Shown here piece after piece: positions 25,479-35,411 of a stretch of 64,000 nucleotides of DNA; the stretch's first letter is position 1; the number at the start of each line of letters is the position of its first letter. A program made the translations under genes and the position numbers. Below the pieces are notes generated by a model, which saw only the letters and a program-made list of their open reading frames with translations, did not search any database and was not told the origin of the DNA. This DNA is from DTU013 sp964512095 (GTDB taxonomy: Bacteria; Bacillota; Clostridia; Acetivibrionales; DTU013). Location: NCBI GenBank assembly GCA_964512095.1, contig CAZEIH010000006.1, positions 30,356 through 94,355 on the forward strand, given 5' to 3'.

Positions 25479-27173
25479 CTATGCCTCGATTTCACGGTAC
25501 TTTTTCTCCGCAATGGCAAAGAGGGCCAGTATCGACAGGGCTCCGAGGATAGCGCCAACCAAGCCGATTGCCACCAGCACAAGCTGGCTTGATATCCCGG
25601 CTATTACCATAACGGCAGCCAGAGTACCAAGGATTGCCAAAACAAGCATCGATAGTAGCATCCCTATACCGCTGTTCATATTCTGCTTCATAGCCTCCTG
25701 CTCACTGCTCCACACAAGTTTGGGGTGAAACACATCTATAATCATACTCATCGAAACCATAGGCACAATTCCAACCAATCCTATGACTGTAACACCGATT
25801 GTCCAAAGGATAGGGATTTTCAGTAATACGATCATAATGACGCTTGTAATCAGGACGCCTATAACTGAGATAAAATAGCTAACTAAAAGCTTAGCCGTCA
25901 CCTGCTGTTTTGCTGATACCGGCAACATTTTTGCTATCCAGATGGTCTGGCCTTCTCTTGACAGCGATGTAGATGGCACGATGTTCATACATGCCGTTAA
26001 CAACATCAAGCCAAGGCATACCAGTGCCGCAAATGGAATTATCTCAGGATCTCTTACTGAATTTATCAATTCTGCTAATTCTTGATTGCTACCCTGAAAC
26101 ACAATCACAGAAACCATAAGAATAGGGCCCATTATGGTGCCAACAAAACCATTAAGGACATACAGCGGGGTCCTCATCAACAGCTTCCATTCGCGTTTGG
26201 CTATGGCTATGATTGGGCTGCTGGTCTTTTCCAGCTGTTTGGTAAGCAGACTACTTGTAATTTTATTACTCTTTCTGTTAACCTCCTGTCCTGCAAGCAT
26301 GGCTTTATAAAACACATGGTTTGATATCCAAAGCAAAAGCAGCATCAAAGCAAAACAGACCCCGATATAAAGCAAAAAGTATCCCATTCCAACAACACCT
26401 GCATCAGCCAGCCCCCTGGTGGCCCATATACTTGGCGGGAACTTGCTGCCAATCATATCAACAAGACCAGTCTGGCTTTTAAAGAAGCCTAGTATATCCT
26501 CTGCATTTTCAGGTATCCTTTGAAAAAACATACTGGATCCCATTCCGATAACTATAGCGATTATTCCTCCGACGATGGCAAACAAATCTTTATAACGCCT
26601 AAAATTAACAACTCTCATCAAGAGCATTATTATAACTGCCGATATCGCAAGAGGCATAGCCGGAACAACAATCAAGAGTATCAGACTCTTTAGCCAGTAT
26701 AATATTCCCTGAGCTGTCCCTGCACCATAAATAATAATGGCAGGCAGTAAAATCGGCAACGAGGTCAAGTATTCATTTACCATGATAACTGCAAATTTGC
26801 CTCCAATCACCTCATAAGGCTCGAGCGGCATTGGGATGAATGTTTCAATGTCACTTGAGAAATAAAATGTGCCCATTATGTAGAATAGCCCGAAAAACAT
26901 TATCATAATTTGAGCAATCACAAATGAAATTGCCAGAACCATTTCCGGCTGGCCTACGATAGCCCCTGCTGCAAATATAGTTAATAAAAGCCCTATGTAT
27001 AGTGCCATCAGAGAAATGAAAGTAATAACTAGAATCCCACCAATCAAAATCGGCTCCCATAATTTCTTCTTTTCCCTAGTGAACCGATATTTCAGCGCTG
27101 AGATACCATAATTGATATTCATTTGCATTTTTACAAATGCTAAGAATGGTTTCATTTGTTTAGTTTGTTTCAT
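25479..27173 (-). CDS. ABC-2 type exporter membrane protein
   Basis: 564 residues with about 12 hydrophobic segments, no ATP-binding motif, and the layout of two six-helix ABC-2 halves; the linker ITSSLLTKQLEKTSSPIIAI precedes the second half (REWKLLMRTPLYVLNGFVGT). Its start overlaps the upstream ATPase gene by 4 nt, so the two form one exporter. The cargo is unknown; candidates are lipids, peptides or drugs. TSLSREGQTIWIAKMLPVSA is a segment often conserved in this clostridial permease group. Confidence 0.85.
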   Translation of the reverse strand: MKQTKQMKPFLAFVKMQMNINYGISALKYRFTREKKKLWEPILIGGILVITFISLMALYIGLLLTIFAAGAIVGQPEMVLAISFVIAQIMIMFFGLFYIMGTFYFSSDIETFIPMPLEPYEVIGGKFAVIMVNEYLTSLPILLPAIIIYGAGTAQGILYWLKSLILLIVVPAMPLAISAVIIMLLMRVVNFRRYKDLFAIVGGIIAIVIGMGSSMFFQRIPENAEDILGFFKSQTGLVDMIGSKFPPSIWATRGLADAGVVGMGYFLLYIGVCFALMLLLLWISNHVFYKAMLAGQEVNRKSNKITSSLLTKQLEKTSSPIIAIAKREWKLLMRTPLYVLNGFVGTIMGPILMVSVIVFQGSNQELAELINSVRDPEIIPFAALVCLGLMLLTACMNIVPSTSLSREGQTIWIAKMLPVSAKQQVTAKLLVSYFISVIGVLITSVIMIVLLKIPILWTIGVTVIGLVGIVPMVSMSMIIDVFHPKLVWSSEQEAMKQNMNSGIGMLLSMLVLAILGTLAAVMVIAGISSQLVLVAIGLVGAILGALSILALFAIAEKKYREIEA

Positions 27174-27892
27174 TGCTCGGTCAACTCCAGGAAAATATTT
27201 TCGAGAGAATCCTTTTTATCACCATGCTTTAGCTCATTGACAGTCCCGATTGCTATCAATCTGCCATTATGTATTATTCCAACCCTGTCGCACAATTTTT
27301 CAGCCACTTCCAACACATGGGTGGAAAAAAACACTGTGTTGCCCTTGTCGCAATGCTCCCTCATTTGGTTTTTTAGGAGATGAGCGGACTTAGGGTCAAG
27401 GCCTACCATGGGTTCGTCAAGTATCCACAGCTTGGGATTATGAATTAAAGCACCAGTCAAGGCAATTTTTTGTTTCATACCGTGGGAGTAGCTTTTTATC
27501 AAATCACCTGCAGCATCGACTAGGTTGAACATATCCAGATAGTGTTCTATTCTCTCCTTGCGCATATCTGGTGAAACTCGAAACACATCTGCCATAAAAT
27601 TAAGATACTCCATGCCTGAAAGCCGATCATAGAGGTTTGGATTGTCCGGTACATATCCCAACTTCTTCTTTGCCTCCAGCGGCTCTCTAGCGATATCTGT
27701 ACCGTCGACCAGTATAGTTCCACTGTCTGGATTCAATAAACCAATTATCATCTTTATAGTAGTAGTCTTGCCTGCTCCATTTGGCCCAAGAAATCCAAAT
27801 ATCTCGCCTTTATTGACTTTTAGGTTCAGACTGTCAACTGCTTTGACAGCACCCTTATTATAGCTTTTTGATAAATTGTGGATATTTATCAT
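27170..27892 (-). CDS. ABC transporter ATP-binding protein
   Basis: 240 residues from ATG 27892 (AGGAGG upstream); the longer reading to 27964 runs into a dispersed repeat and is rejected. Walker A GFLGPNGAGKTTTIK, Q-loop GYVPDNPNLYDRLSG, signature SYSHGMKQKI (an LSGGQ variant), Walker B LWILDEPMVGLD and H-loop FFSTHVLEVAEKL are all present, so it should be an active ATPase. It energises the ABC-2 permease encoded immediately downstream. Confidence 0.93.
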   Translation of the reverse strand: MINIHNLSKSYNKGAVKAVDSLNLKVNKGEIFGFLGPNGAGKTTTIKMIIGLLNPDSGTILVDGTDIAREPLEAKKKLGYVPDNPNLYDRLSGMEYLNFMADVFRVSPDMRKERIEHYLDMFNLVDAAGDLIKSYSHGMKQKIALTGALIHNPKLWILDEPMVGLDPKSAHLLKNQMREHCDKGNTVFFSTHVLEVAEKLCDRVGIIHNGRLIAIGTVNELKHGDKKDSLENIFLELTEQ

Positions 27893-27910
27893 GATGATTC
27901 CTCCTGTAGT

Positions 27911-28034
27911 AGTCAATTCGCTTCGCTCAGGGAGTCGGGTGGAGACTGAACTCCACCTTACCAAGGAAGTTAATTAATTTGTCTTCATTCATCGCCAACC
28001 TCTAGAGGTTAGCGTCTTCTGAAGACATAGATAA
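27911..28034. repeat. Dispersed palindromic element, copy F (near complete)
   Basis: Reference copy, 124 bp. It opens AGTCAATTCGCTTCGCTCAG, then has a GTGGAG-ACTGAA-CTCCAC hairpin, TTAATTAATTTGTCTTCATT, an AACCTCTAGAGGTT palindrome and GTCTTCTGAAGAC, and ends ATAGATAAAA. There are no clear terminal inverted repeats and no ORF. Confidence 0.9.
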
Positions 28035-28094
28035 AACAATTTTCACCATTTGCGAAACTATTAACGTTCGGCCCTCTGCTAATTGTTAATTGTT

Positions 28095-28155
28095 AATTGC
28101 CGTAAACTAGCTTTTGCTTTTGCCTTAACCTTAGTTTTTGCCTTAACCTTAGCTA
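28095..28155. repeat. Short tandem repeat TTTTGCCTTAACCTTAG
   Basis: Two and a half copies of an 18-20 bp unit within the intergenic region 28035-28310, which otherwise holds only AT-rich sequence with a repeated GTTAATT. Confidence 0.6.
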
Positions 28156-28317
28156 TTAACCGTGAACCGTAATCCTAATTATATGCCATAACCCCACTCT
28201 TTATATACTAGCGCAACTAAGGATTTCATTATATTATACTGCAAAATTTCGAGTAATGTCTTGTTAAATAAATAACAATTTTCGTATTTCTAAAATGCAC
28301 CAGGCATCTTGCCATAA

Positions 28318-28461
28318 ATAATGTGAGGACCGTCCCCACTTGTTTATTCCATACTACCGCATAAACCTGAGTGAAATGTGAGGACCGTCCCCACTTGTTT
28401 ATTCCATGCTCGTGCATAAGCATGAGTAAAATGTGAGAACCGTCCCCCCTAACTTCTCCCT
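28318..28461. repeat. 55-bp tandem repeat containing the GTCCCC word
   Basis: Two full copies and one partial copy of a unit starting ATGTGAGGACCGTCCCCACT, ending close to the stop of the LCP gene. The last copy reads GTGAGAACCGTCCCC exactly. Intergenic; the unit length is not a multiple of three. Confidence 0.9.
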
Positions 28462-28476
28462 AATTCTACCCTTGAC

Positions 28477-29550
28477 TTACTCCAGGACAAGGTAGGAGGA
28501 GCCGTCGATTCTTATCATTTTTTCGCTGCTCAGATTTTCAGATGTTATCTCGTATTCATCTTTTATTATGTCTGTTGCCATGGACATATAGGTTGACAGA
28601 ACGTCTCCCACACCAATGCTGTGCTTGACATTTCTTCCAAGGACTTTGATTATCCCCGGTATTTTCCCGACATTTTTTACTGTTCCCTTTTGCTTTATAA
28701 GCTGCTTGAGAAAATTAATTTGGTTATTTTTCCTGCCGGTATCTCCTACTTCAAAAAACGAGCCGTCTTCCTTGTAGCCCTGCCTGAATCGGACAAAGCC
28801 TTCGGCATTGTAGCCATCCAGTTTCTGCGTACCCTTAGGAATGTGTATATAGAGATCCTGTGTTGAATCTTCGTAATCCATATTATACGGCACATAAATA
28901 CTAACGCCGCCAAGATGATCGATGAGCTCGATAAAACCCCTTGTGTTAATCTTTACATAATCTTGAATTTCGACATTGAATTTTTCTTCAACAACATCAG
29001 TTAGAAAGCTCATTGAGCCTGAATCAAATCTGCCCTCGTAATTGATTTTAGTGCCTACATGATGTGTATAGTTAATTTTTAGGACTCCTGGTGAATGCAA
29101 CAGTTTTGCCTTGTCCAGAGCATTTATGATATCTTCGTTGTATTCTATATATGTATCCCTTGGTATCATTATCAGCTTTACATTTTTGGTCTTTTTATCT
29201 ATACTGGCAATTCCTATGGTATCATATAGACTACTTACCTTGTCTTCACCAATAATAAGTATATTTGTTGAACCCTCCTCAACCAGCTTTTTTGAATATG
29301 GCTTCCCAACAGTTAATGTCTTTGGTGCTTCATCAACCGGTTCCTGCTGTGGTAATGCTGGCTCCGTAACACCTTGTGGATTATCAACTGGATTAACCCC
29401 AGAATCATTTTGACCAGCAGTATCCCCTGGAATATTTTCCACAGGTTGCTGGGGCGTTAATACACCCGTCTCACATGCAACCATAATAAGTATTATTCCA
29501 ACTAAAATTAATATACCAATCCATATAAGTATGGTTTTGTTCTTGGCCAT
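28477..29550 (-). CDS. LytR-CpsA-Psr (LCP) family protein
   Basis: 357 residues: N-terminal membrane helix (about 5-26), a Pro/Gln/Asn-rich linker to residue ~85, then the LCP domain (TNILIIGEDKVSSLYDTIGI, KLIMIPRDTYIEY, INYTHHVGTK, LGGVSIYVPYNMDYED, LDGYNAEGFVRFRQGY, KNNQINFLKQLIKQ). LCP enzymes transfer glycopolymers from undecaprenyl carriers onto peptidoglycan outside the membrane. The conserved Arg/Asp pattern (MIPRDT, FVRFRQ) is intact. GGGGGA precedes the ATG. Monocistronic. Confidence 0.92.
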   Translation of the reverse strand: MAKNKTILIWIGILILVGIILIMVACETGVLTPQQPVENIPGDTAGQNDSGVNPVDNPQGVTEPALPQQEPVDEAPKTLTVGKPYSKKLVEEGSTNILIIGEDKVSSLYDTIGIASIDKKTKNVKLIMIPRDTYIEYNEDIINALDKAKLLHSPGVLKINYTHHVGTKINYEGRFDSGSMSFLTDVVEEKFNVEIQDYVKINTRGFIELIDHLGGVSIYVPYNMDYEDSTQDLYIHIPKGTQKLDGYNAEGFVRFRQGYKEDGSFFEVGDTGRKNNQINFLKQLIKQKGTVKNVGKIPGIIKVLGRNVKHSIGVGDVLSTYMSMATDIIKDEYEITSENLSSEKMIRIDGSSYLVLE

Positions 29551-29709
29551 TTGTCATTCCCCCGAAGATATATCGGTGTCCTTAATACTTGACTTAACCA
29601 CCGAATAAATTAATTACTTACAAGCTCAATCTTACGTACACCTATATATTATAATGTCGTTTTATATCATTTTCAAATTATTACATATTAAAAAAAAGTT
29701 ACATATTTG

Positions 29710-29746
29710 TAAAAGAGGCTGTAACAGTATTAACTGCTACAGCCTC
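29710..29746 (-). terminator. Terminator of the hydrogenase operon
   Basis: Minus strand GAGGCTGTA(G)CAG / CTG(T)TACAGCCTC stem followed by TTTTAC, 22 nt after the hydA stop codon. Confidence 0.9.
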
Positions 29747-29768
29747 ACAGCATTACAATAACTACGTT

Positions 29769-31520
29769 TTACACTTCGTTGGGGTAGTTTTCTCTTGCCG
29801 CATAGTGTGTATGGAGCAATTCGTGAGCCTTGTGGCTTCCGGGCTTCTCAAAAAATTCCTCATACAGCTTCTTTATGAAGGGATTATCCTGTGACTTTCT
29901 CATCGCTAAGCTTTCGTCCTCTTCATATATAGCCTTAGCTCTTTCAGTACGCAGGTCGATCCAGCTTCTAACCTGTGAAGGCTGAATAGGTTGTCCACCA
30001 CCGGTTACACAGCCGCCTGGGCAAGCCATTACTTCTACGAAGTGATACTGTGCCTCTCCGCTCTTCATTTTTTCCAGGAGCTTTCTTGCATTTCCTGTAC
30101 CGTGGGCAACTGCAGCCCTAATAGTCATGCCAGCGATTTCAAGAGTCGCTTCCTTGACACCGTCAACGCCTCTGACAGCTTCAAACTCCAGATGTTCCAG
30201 CGGCTTGCCTTCCAGCAGCTCTACCAGATATCTCAGAGCTGCTTCCATAACACCGCCTGTAGCACCGAATATAACGCCTGCGCCAGATGCTTCGCCCATT
30301 GGATCGTCAAAATGTCTCTCCGGCAGCTCATCAAAGTCGATTCCTGCTTCTCTAATCATCCTAGCAAGCTCTCTTGTGGTAAGAACAACATCAACATCAG
30401 GATAGCCTGTGGATGAGAGTTCAGGACGCTTTGCTTCGAATTTCTTTGCTGTACAAGGCATAATCGATACAACAAATACCTTAGCTGGATCAATGCCCAT
30501 TTTCTCAGCATAATATGATTTCAACACCGCACCAAACATTTCGTGAGGTGATTTACAGCTTGAAAGATTATCAAGGAATTCAGGATAATTGTGCTCGCAG
30601 AATTTGACCCAGCCAGGGCTACAGGATGTTATAACAGGCAATTTTCCGCCATTTTTTATCCTCTCAACCAACTCGGTAACTTCTTCCATGATAGTAAGGT
30701 CAGCTGCAGTATTTGTATCAAACACCTTCTCAAAGCCAAGACGCCTGAGGGATGCGATCATATTGCTTGTGCACCTGGATCCTATTGGCATACCGAATTC
30801 TTCACCAAGAGCAACTCTTACTGCGGGAGCAGTCTGAACAACAACATGCAAGTCATCATTTGCAAGTGCATCCCACACTAAATCTGTATCATCTTTTTCT
30901 CTTAATGCTCCAACAGGACATACAGTTATGCACTGTCCACAATTGATACATGGCACTTCGTTCAGCGGCATATTAAATGCAGATCCTACTATAGTCTTAA
31001 AACCTCTTTCATTAGTGTCAATGACCGCAACCTTCTGAATATTCTTGCACATGTTGACACAACGTCTGCAAAGTACGCATTTGTTGGGATCTCTGACTAT
31101 TGAAGGCGAAAGATCATCTATAGTATATGAGGACATCTCACCTTCGAATCTAATGTCTTTTATATTGAGATCTTCCGAAAGCTTTTGCAGCTCACAGTTT
31201 CTGCTTCTCACACAGGTTAGGCACTTTTTGTCATGGTTTGAAAGGATCAGCTCCAGCGTCACCTTTCTGGATTCTCTTACCTTGGGTGTCTGGGTGAATA
31301 TTTCCAGACCTTCGGATACAGGGTATACACATGCTGCCTGCAGGCTCCTTGCGCCCTTAATCTCGACAACACACATTCTACATGCGCCTATCTCATTGAT
31401 ATCCTTCAGAAAGCAAAGCGTCGGGATATCGATATTTGCAGATCTGGCAGCCTCAAGAACGGTATAGTCCTTAGGTACCTGAATTTTTCGCGTATCTATC
31501 GTAATATTTACCATTTCCAT
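29769..31520 (-). CDS. hydA: [FeFe]-hydrogenase catalytic subunit of the bifurcating HydABC type
   Basis: 583 residues. N-terminal [2Fe-2S] domain (Cys near 36, 47, 50, 64), a His-ligated [4Fe-4S] site (HDKKCLTCVRSRNC, about 95-108), two ferredoxin-type clusters (CVLCRRCVNMC; CINCGQCITVCPVGAL) and the H-cluster domain: L1 ITSCSPGW, L2 MPCTAKKFE, L3 EVMACPGGCVTGGG. A small-subunit-like tail follows (RAKAIYEEDESLAMRKS ... HELLHTHY). It reduces protons with electrons from ferredoxin and NADH, or the reverse, in the cytosol together with HydB and HydC encoded upstream. L1 has Cys-Ser where many hydrogenases have Cys-Cys. Last gene of a ten-gene operon. Confidence 0.95.
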   Translation of the reverse strand: MEMVNITIDTRKIQVPKDYTVLEAARSANIDIPTLCFLKDINEIGACRMCVVEIKGARSLQAACVYPVSEGLEIFTQTPKVRESRKVTLELILSNHDKKCLTCVRSRNCELQKLSEDLNIKDIRFEGEMSSYTIDDLSPSIVRDPNKCVLCRRCVNMCKNIQKVAVIDTNERGFKTIVGSAFNMPLNEVPCINCGQCITVCPVGALREKDDTDLVWDALANDDLHVVVQTAPAVRVALGEEFGMPIGSRCTSNMIASLRRLGFEKVFDTNTAADLTIMEEVTELVERIKNGGKLPVITSCSPGWVKFCEHNYPEFLDNLSSCKSPHEMFGAVLKSYYAEKMGIDPAKVFVVSIMPCTAKKFEAKRPELSSTGYPDVDVVLTTRELARMIREAGIDFDELPERHFDDPMGEASGAGVIFGATGGVMEAALRYLVELLEGKPLEHLEFEAVRGVDGVKEATLEIAGMTIRAAVAHGTGNARKLLEKMKSGEAQYHFVEVMACPGGCVTGGGQPIQPSQVRSWIDLRTERAKAIYEEDESLAMRKSQDNPFIKKLYEEFFEKPGSHKAHELLHTHYAARENYPNEV

Positions 31521-31543
31521 CTCTTAACACTCTCCTTTCCTCG

Positions 31544-33340
31544 TCACGCATTCTTGAATATTGCCTTAAACGGGCATTTTGTCATACAGACGCCACACTT
31601 GATACATTTCTCTTGATCTATTACATAAGGAACCTTTTTCTCACCGCTAATAGCATTTACCGGACAGTTCCTTGCGCATATACCGCAGCTCTTACAGTGG
31701 TCTGCAGCTATAACATAGCTCATCATTGACTTACATACTCCAGCTGGACATTTCTTGTCCCTAACATGGGCTATATATTCATCTTTGAAATATTTCAGAG
31801 TGCTGAGTACCGGCTGTGGTGCCGACTGTCCCAAGCCACAAAGTGCAGAGGAAATAATATTCTTCGACAACACTTCCAGCTTGTCTATGTCTTCCATTTC
31901 ACCCTTGCCGCCCGTAATCCTTTCAAGTATCTCTAGCAACCTCTTGGTGCCGATACGGCATGGAGGACATTTACCACAGGATTCTTCAACTGTGAACTCA
32001 AGGAAGAATTTTGCAATATCAACCATGCAGTTGTCTTCATCCATAACAATGAGTCCGCCTGAGCCCATCATAGAGCCAAGCCCTCTCAAGGTCTCGTAAT
32101 CTATAGGAGTATCGATATGGCTTGCAGGAATGCATCCGCCAGAAGGTCCACCCGTCTGGGCTGCCTTGAACTTCTTACCATTGGGGATACCGCCGCCTAT
32201 ATCGTATATAACCTCTCTCAATGAAGTACCTATCGGTACTTCAACAAGGCCCGTGTTATTTATCTTTCCACCAACTGCAAAAACCTTTGTGCCCTTGCTT
32301 TTCTCTGTTCCGATGGAAGTAAACCAATCGGCTCCCTTAACCATGATTATTGGAATATTGGCGTAGGTCTCAACGTTGTTAAGAAGAGTCGGTTTCTGCC
32401 AAATACCGCTAACCGCAGGGAATGGTGGCTTCGGTTTGGGTTCGCCTCTGTGGCCTTCAATAGATGTGATCAATGCTGTTTCTTCGCCACATACAAAGGC
32501 TCCGGCACCAAGTCTCAATTCCAGATTAAAACTAAAATCGGTTCCGAAAATGTTATTGCCCAGCAGTCCATATTCCTTAGCCTGATTAATAGCTATCTCA
32601 AGTCTCTTAACAGCTATAGGATACTCAGCCCTTACATAGATGAAACCCTGATTTGCTCCTACTGCATAGCCAGCAATTATCATGGCCTCTATGATACTGT
32701 GAGGATCACCCTCTAGTATACTTCTGTCCATGAATGCTCCAGGGTCGCCCTCATCAGCATTACATGCCACGTATTTCTGCTCGCCCTTGGCCTTAGATGT
32801 CAATTCCCATTTGAGGCCTGTGGGGAAACCTGCGCCGCCTCTGCCTCTCAAGCCTGACTTCTTGATCTCGGCGATGACATCCTCGGGCTTCATCTCTGTC
32901 AAAGCCTTTGCCAATGCCTTATAACCGTCATAAGCAATATATTCGTCAATTTGTTCAGGATTGATGACACCACAATTTCTTAGTGCTATTCTGACCTGAC
33001 GTTTGAAGAAGTCTACGTTCTCCAGTGATTTTGATGGATCCTCGGCATCCTTGTCGCCAGCCATGAGCCTTTTGACAAGTCTTCCCTTCATTAGATGCTC
33101 CTCAACTATCTCCTGAACATCCTCTACCCTTACCATGGTGTACATTGAACCCTCAGGATAGACAATAACTATCGGTCCTTGGGCACAAAGGCCAAAGCAA
33201 CCTGTAACAACCATTTTTACTTCTTTGTCCAGCTTGTTTTTATTTAATTGGGCCGTAAACTCTTGTCTGATCTTTTCAGAATTTGAAGAAGTACATCCCG
33301 TACCCCCACAAACCAGCACATGAGCTCTGTAAAATTCCAT
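31544..33340 (-). CDS. hydB: NADH- and flavin-binding subunit of the HydABC hydrogenase (NuoF-like)
   Basis: 598 residues from ATG 33340 (GGGAGGGAG upstream). Order: thioredoxin-like [2Fe-2S] domain (LVCGGTGCTSSNSEKIR, VVTGCFGLCAQGP), NuoF core with the FMN/NADH loops RGRGGAGFPTGLKWE and CNADEGDPGAFMDRS and the segment GAFVCGEETALITSIEGHRG, the N3-type cluster ESCGKCPPCRIGTKR with GLGQSAPQP, and two C-terminal ferredoxin clusters (CKSCGICARNCPVNAI; CIKCGVCMTKCPFKAI). FMN here is thought to be where electrons split between NADH and ferredoxin in the HydABC family. It lies between the Trx-like gene and hydA. Confidence 0.95.
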   Translation of the reverse strand: MEFYRAHVLVCGGTGCTSSNSEKIRQEFTAQLNKNKLDKEVKMVVTGCFGLCAQGPIVIVYPEGSMYTMVRVEDVQEIVEEHLMKGRLVKRLMAGDKDAEDPSKSLENVDFFKRQVRIALRNCGVINPEQIDEYIAYDGYKALAKALTEMKPEDVIAEIKKSGLRGRGGAGFPTGLKWELTSKAKGEQKYVACNADEGDPGAFMDRSILEGDPHSIIEAMIIAGYAVGANQGFIYVRAEYPIAVKRLEIAINQAKEYGLLGNNIFGTDFSFNLELRLGAGAFVCGEETALITSIEGHRGEPKPKPPFPAVSGIWQKPTLLNNVETYANIPIIMVKGADWFTSIGTEKSKGTKVFAVGGKINNTGLVEVPIGTSLREVIYDIGGGIPNGKKFKAAQTGGPSGGCIPASHIDTPIDYETLRGLGSMMGSGGLIVMDEDNCMVDIAKFFLEFTVEESCGKCPPCRIGTKRLLEILERITGGKGEMEDIDKLEVLSKNIISSALCGLGQSAPQPVLSTLKYFKDEYIAHVRDKKCPAGVCKSMMSYVIAADHCKSCGICARNCPVNAISGEKKVPYVIDQEKCIKCGVCMTKCPFKAIFKNA

Positions 33341-33381
33341 TTTGCTCCCTCCCTGCAATTCTGCTGTGTATTAAAAATAAA

Positions 33382-33759
33382 TTATTTATCAGCCGCTTCT
33401 GCAGCGCCGATTGTAAGATCCTGACATACTCTTCCGTTGACAATGTGCTCAGCAATTACTCTGGCTGCTTTTTCAGCATCCATTTTCACATAGGTTACCT
33501 TTGAGCCGTCTGCACTAAATACTTCAACAATAGGCTCAAGTCTGCACACACCGATACAACCTGTCATTGTAACAGAAACATCGTTGAGCTTCCTCTTTCC
33601 TAGCTCCTCAACAAATGCATTCATTACCGGTCTAGCACCGGCTGCTATTCCACAGGTTGCCATACCAACAACTATGCGTACACCGTGCTCGTTTTTTCTC
33701 ATTTTTATCTGATCCAGTGTGTCTTTTCTTATCGCTTCAAGTTCAGCTAATGATTTCAC
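33382..33759 (-). CDS. Thioredoxin-like [2Fe-2S] ferredoxin subunit or accessory protein
   Basis: 125 residues. A helical N-terminus (MKSLAELEAIRKDTLDQIKM) precedes a thioredoxin-like ferredoxin domain with VVGMATCGIAAGARPVM and VTMTGCIGVCRLEPIVEVF, similar to the N-terminal domain of HydB and to NuoE. The first half keeps one cysteine where a pair would be expected, so the cluster ligand set may be incomplete. It is conserved at this place in HydABC operons of cellulolytic clostridia, which suggests an accessory electron carrier. It overlaps the end of the upstream HATPase gene by 17 nt. Confidence 0.82.
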   Translation of the reverse strand: MKSLAELEAIRKDTLDQIKMRKNEHGVRIVVGMATCGIAAGARPVMNAFVEELGKRKLNDVSVTMTGCIGVCRLEPIVEVFSADGSKVTYVKMDAEKAARVIAEHIVNGRVCQDLTIGAAEAADK

Positions 33760-34877
33760 TTAAAACACCTCCAAGAATTTCATTTATTCCTTCACTGATA
33801 TATTCTTTCAACCATTTTACTACCGAGAACTCAGATAGAGGAACTTCCCCAAGCATCAGTGCAGCCTCGCAAGAACTAAATTCAAACTGCTTTGGGCCAC
33901 AGTTGACCTCAAACCGTATATCGACTTTCGGCCACGATGCCGCCATATCTGTGATGACTCCTGCCAAATCTCCAAGCACTGGCCTGTCGATATTGTTTAT
34001 GTCATACACTGCGGTAATCGTAGTTCCAACGCCCTTTTGGGACACTATTTCGAAGCTGCCTCCTGATCTACCACAGGATGCCTTCATCAGCGGAATACCT
34101 AGGCCCACCCTTCTGGTCTTTCTGGTTGTTGAGAAGGGATCTGTTACACTGGCCAGTAATTCTTTGTCCATCCCCCAGCCGTTATCTTCAATGGTTACAA
34201 CAAGCATGTCCGAAGCTTTACCTGTTGCCAGTCCTATTGCGGGCTTACCTGTCGTCGGGTCTACCGTTGCCTTATCTTTAGTAGGTATTCCCGTAGCCAT
34301 GTCTTCCGTGGCCGAGTCTTCCGTGGCTGTGACTGTCCCTAGGTCTTCCGTGGCCGAGTTTTCCGTGGCCGAGTCTTCCGTGGCTGTGACTGTCCCTGGG
34401 TCTTCCGTGGCCGAGTCTTCCGTGGCTGTGNNNNNNNNNNNNNNNNNNNNNNNNNNNNNNNNNNNNNNNNNNNNNNNNNNNNNNNNNNNNNNNNNNNNNN
34501 NNNNNNNNNNNNNNNNNNNNNNNNNNNNNNGTGGCTGTGACTGTCCCTGGGTCTTCCGTGGCCGAGTCTTCCGTGGCTGTGACTGCCCCTGGGTCTTCCG
34601 TGACCGAGTCTTCCGTGGCTGTGACTGTCCCTAGGTCTTCCGTGGCCGAGTTTTCCGTGGCTGTGACTGTCCCTGGGTCTTCCGTGGCCGAGTCTTCCGT
34701 GGCTGTGACTGCCCCTGGGTCTTCCGTGACCGAGTCTACCGAAGCCGTGACTGTCCCTAGGTCTGCCACGGGCTTGCCTAACCCTTGGCTTGCTGTCAGC
34801 GACACCCTAATCATATCGGCTTGTGCTGCTGTTGAATTTTGCATTATATCCAGAATGTGCAGCGCAATTTCTCTCAA
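33743..34877 (-). CDS. HATPase-domain (histidine-kinase-like) protein with repeat array and assembly gap
   Basis: Start is TTG 34877 with GGGAG upstream. The N-terminus (REIALHILDIMQNSTAAQADMI) matches the first helix of GHKL ATPases of this operon type. After the array comes the ATP-lid part: VTIEDNGWGMDKELLASVTDPFSTTRKTRRVGLGIPLMK and GGSFEIVSQKGVGTTITAVY (quoted as two segments). No phospho-accepting histidine or receiver is visible. Residues from about 44 on are a 14-residue tandem repeat (GTVTATEDSATEDP), broken by 100 N at 34431-34530; reading frames either side differ only because of the gap. A C-terminal ~70 residue extension follows. Likely a signalling ATPase linked to hydrogenase control. 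Confidence 0.8.
34300..34745. repeat. 42-bp in-frame tandem repeat in the HATPase gene
   Basis: Units built from TCTTCCGTGGCYGAG and GTGGCTGTGACTGYCCCT in alternating copies, 14 codons each, with 100 N at 34431-34530. The same frame is open on both sides of the gap. Confidence 0.92.
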
Positions 34878-34913
34878 CCGGGCTCCCTCCGCTCAGTCCC
34901 TGGTAACGTTCCT

Positions 34914-35411
34914 TTAAACATCATCCTTGTATTTGTCAAGTATCTTCTCTATATCGTCGGCAGAAAGTCTTCCATATACATCATCATTAACCATAATGAC
35001 CGGAGCAAGTCCACAAGCTCCAATACAACGGCAGGCCTCCAGAGAGAACTTTCCATCTTCTGTACAATCGCCAACGTGTATTCCTAGCTTTTCCTGAAGC
35101 TTTTCCAGTATGAGATTTGAGCCCTTAACGTAGCAGGCTGTTCCCATACAGGTGCTTATTCTGAACTTACCCTTGGGCTTGAGGGAAAACTGGGTATAGA
35201 AAGTTACCACCCCATATATTTCCGATAGTGAAACTCCAAGACCCTCAGATATTTTTTTCTGAACACTCATTGGAAGATATCCATAAACATCCTGAGCCTC
35301 GTGTAGAACGGGTATCAACGCGCCCTTTGCACCCTTGTGTTTATCAATGATTTCCTGCAATTTGCGTGCGTTTTCATCTACGCAACCGCAGCAGCAGCTA
35401 TTACTGCTCAT
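34914..35411 (-). CDS. hydC: NuoE-like [2Fe-2S] subunit of the HydABC hydrogenase
   Basis: 165 residues of the 24-kDa NADH dehydrogenase family. An N-terminal helical bundle (LQEIIDKHKGAKGALIPVLH, AQDVYGYLPMSVQKKISEGL) is followed by the thioredoxin-fold cluster domain with four cysteines: CMGTACYVKG and CRCIGACGLAP. It passes electrons between HydB and HydA. The extreme N-terminus is Cys-rich (NSCCCGCVDE), which is unusual and could bind metal. First of the catalytic-subunit genes in the operon, after the PHP gene. Confidence 0.94.
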   Translation of the reverse strand: MSSNSCCCGCVDENARKLQEIIDKHKGAKGALIPVLHEAQDVYGYLPMSVQKKISEGLGVSLSEIYGVVTFYTQFSLKPKGKFRISTCMGTACYVKGSNLILEKLQEKLGIHVGDCTEDGKFSLEACRCIGACGLAPVIMVNDDVYGRLSADDIEKILDKYKDDV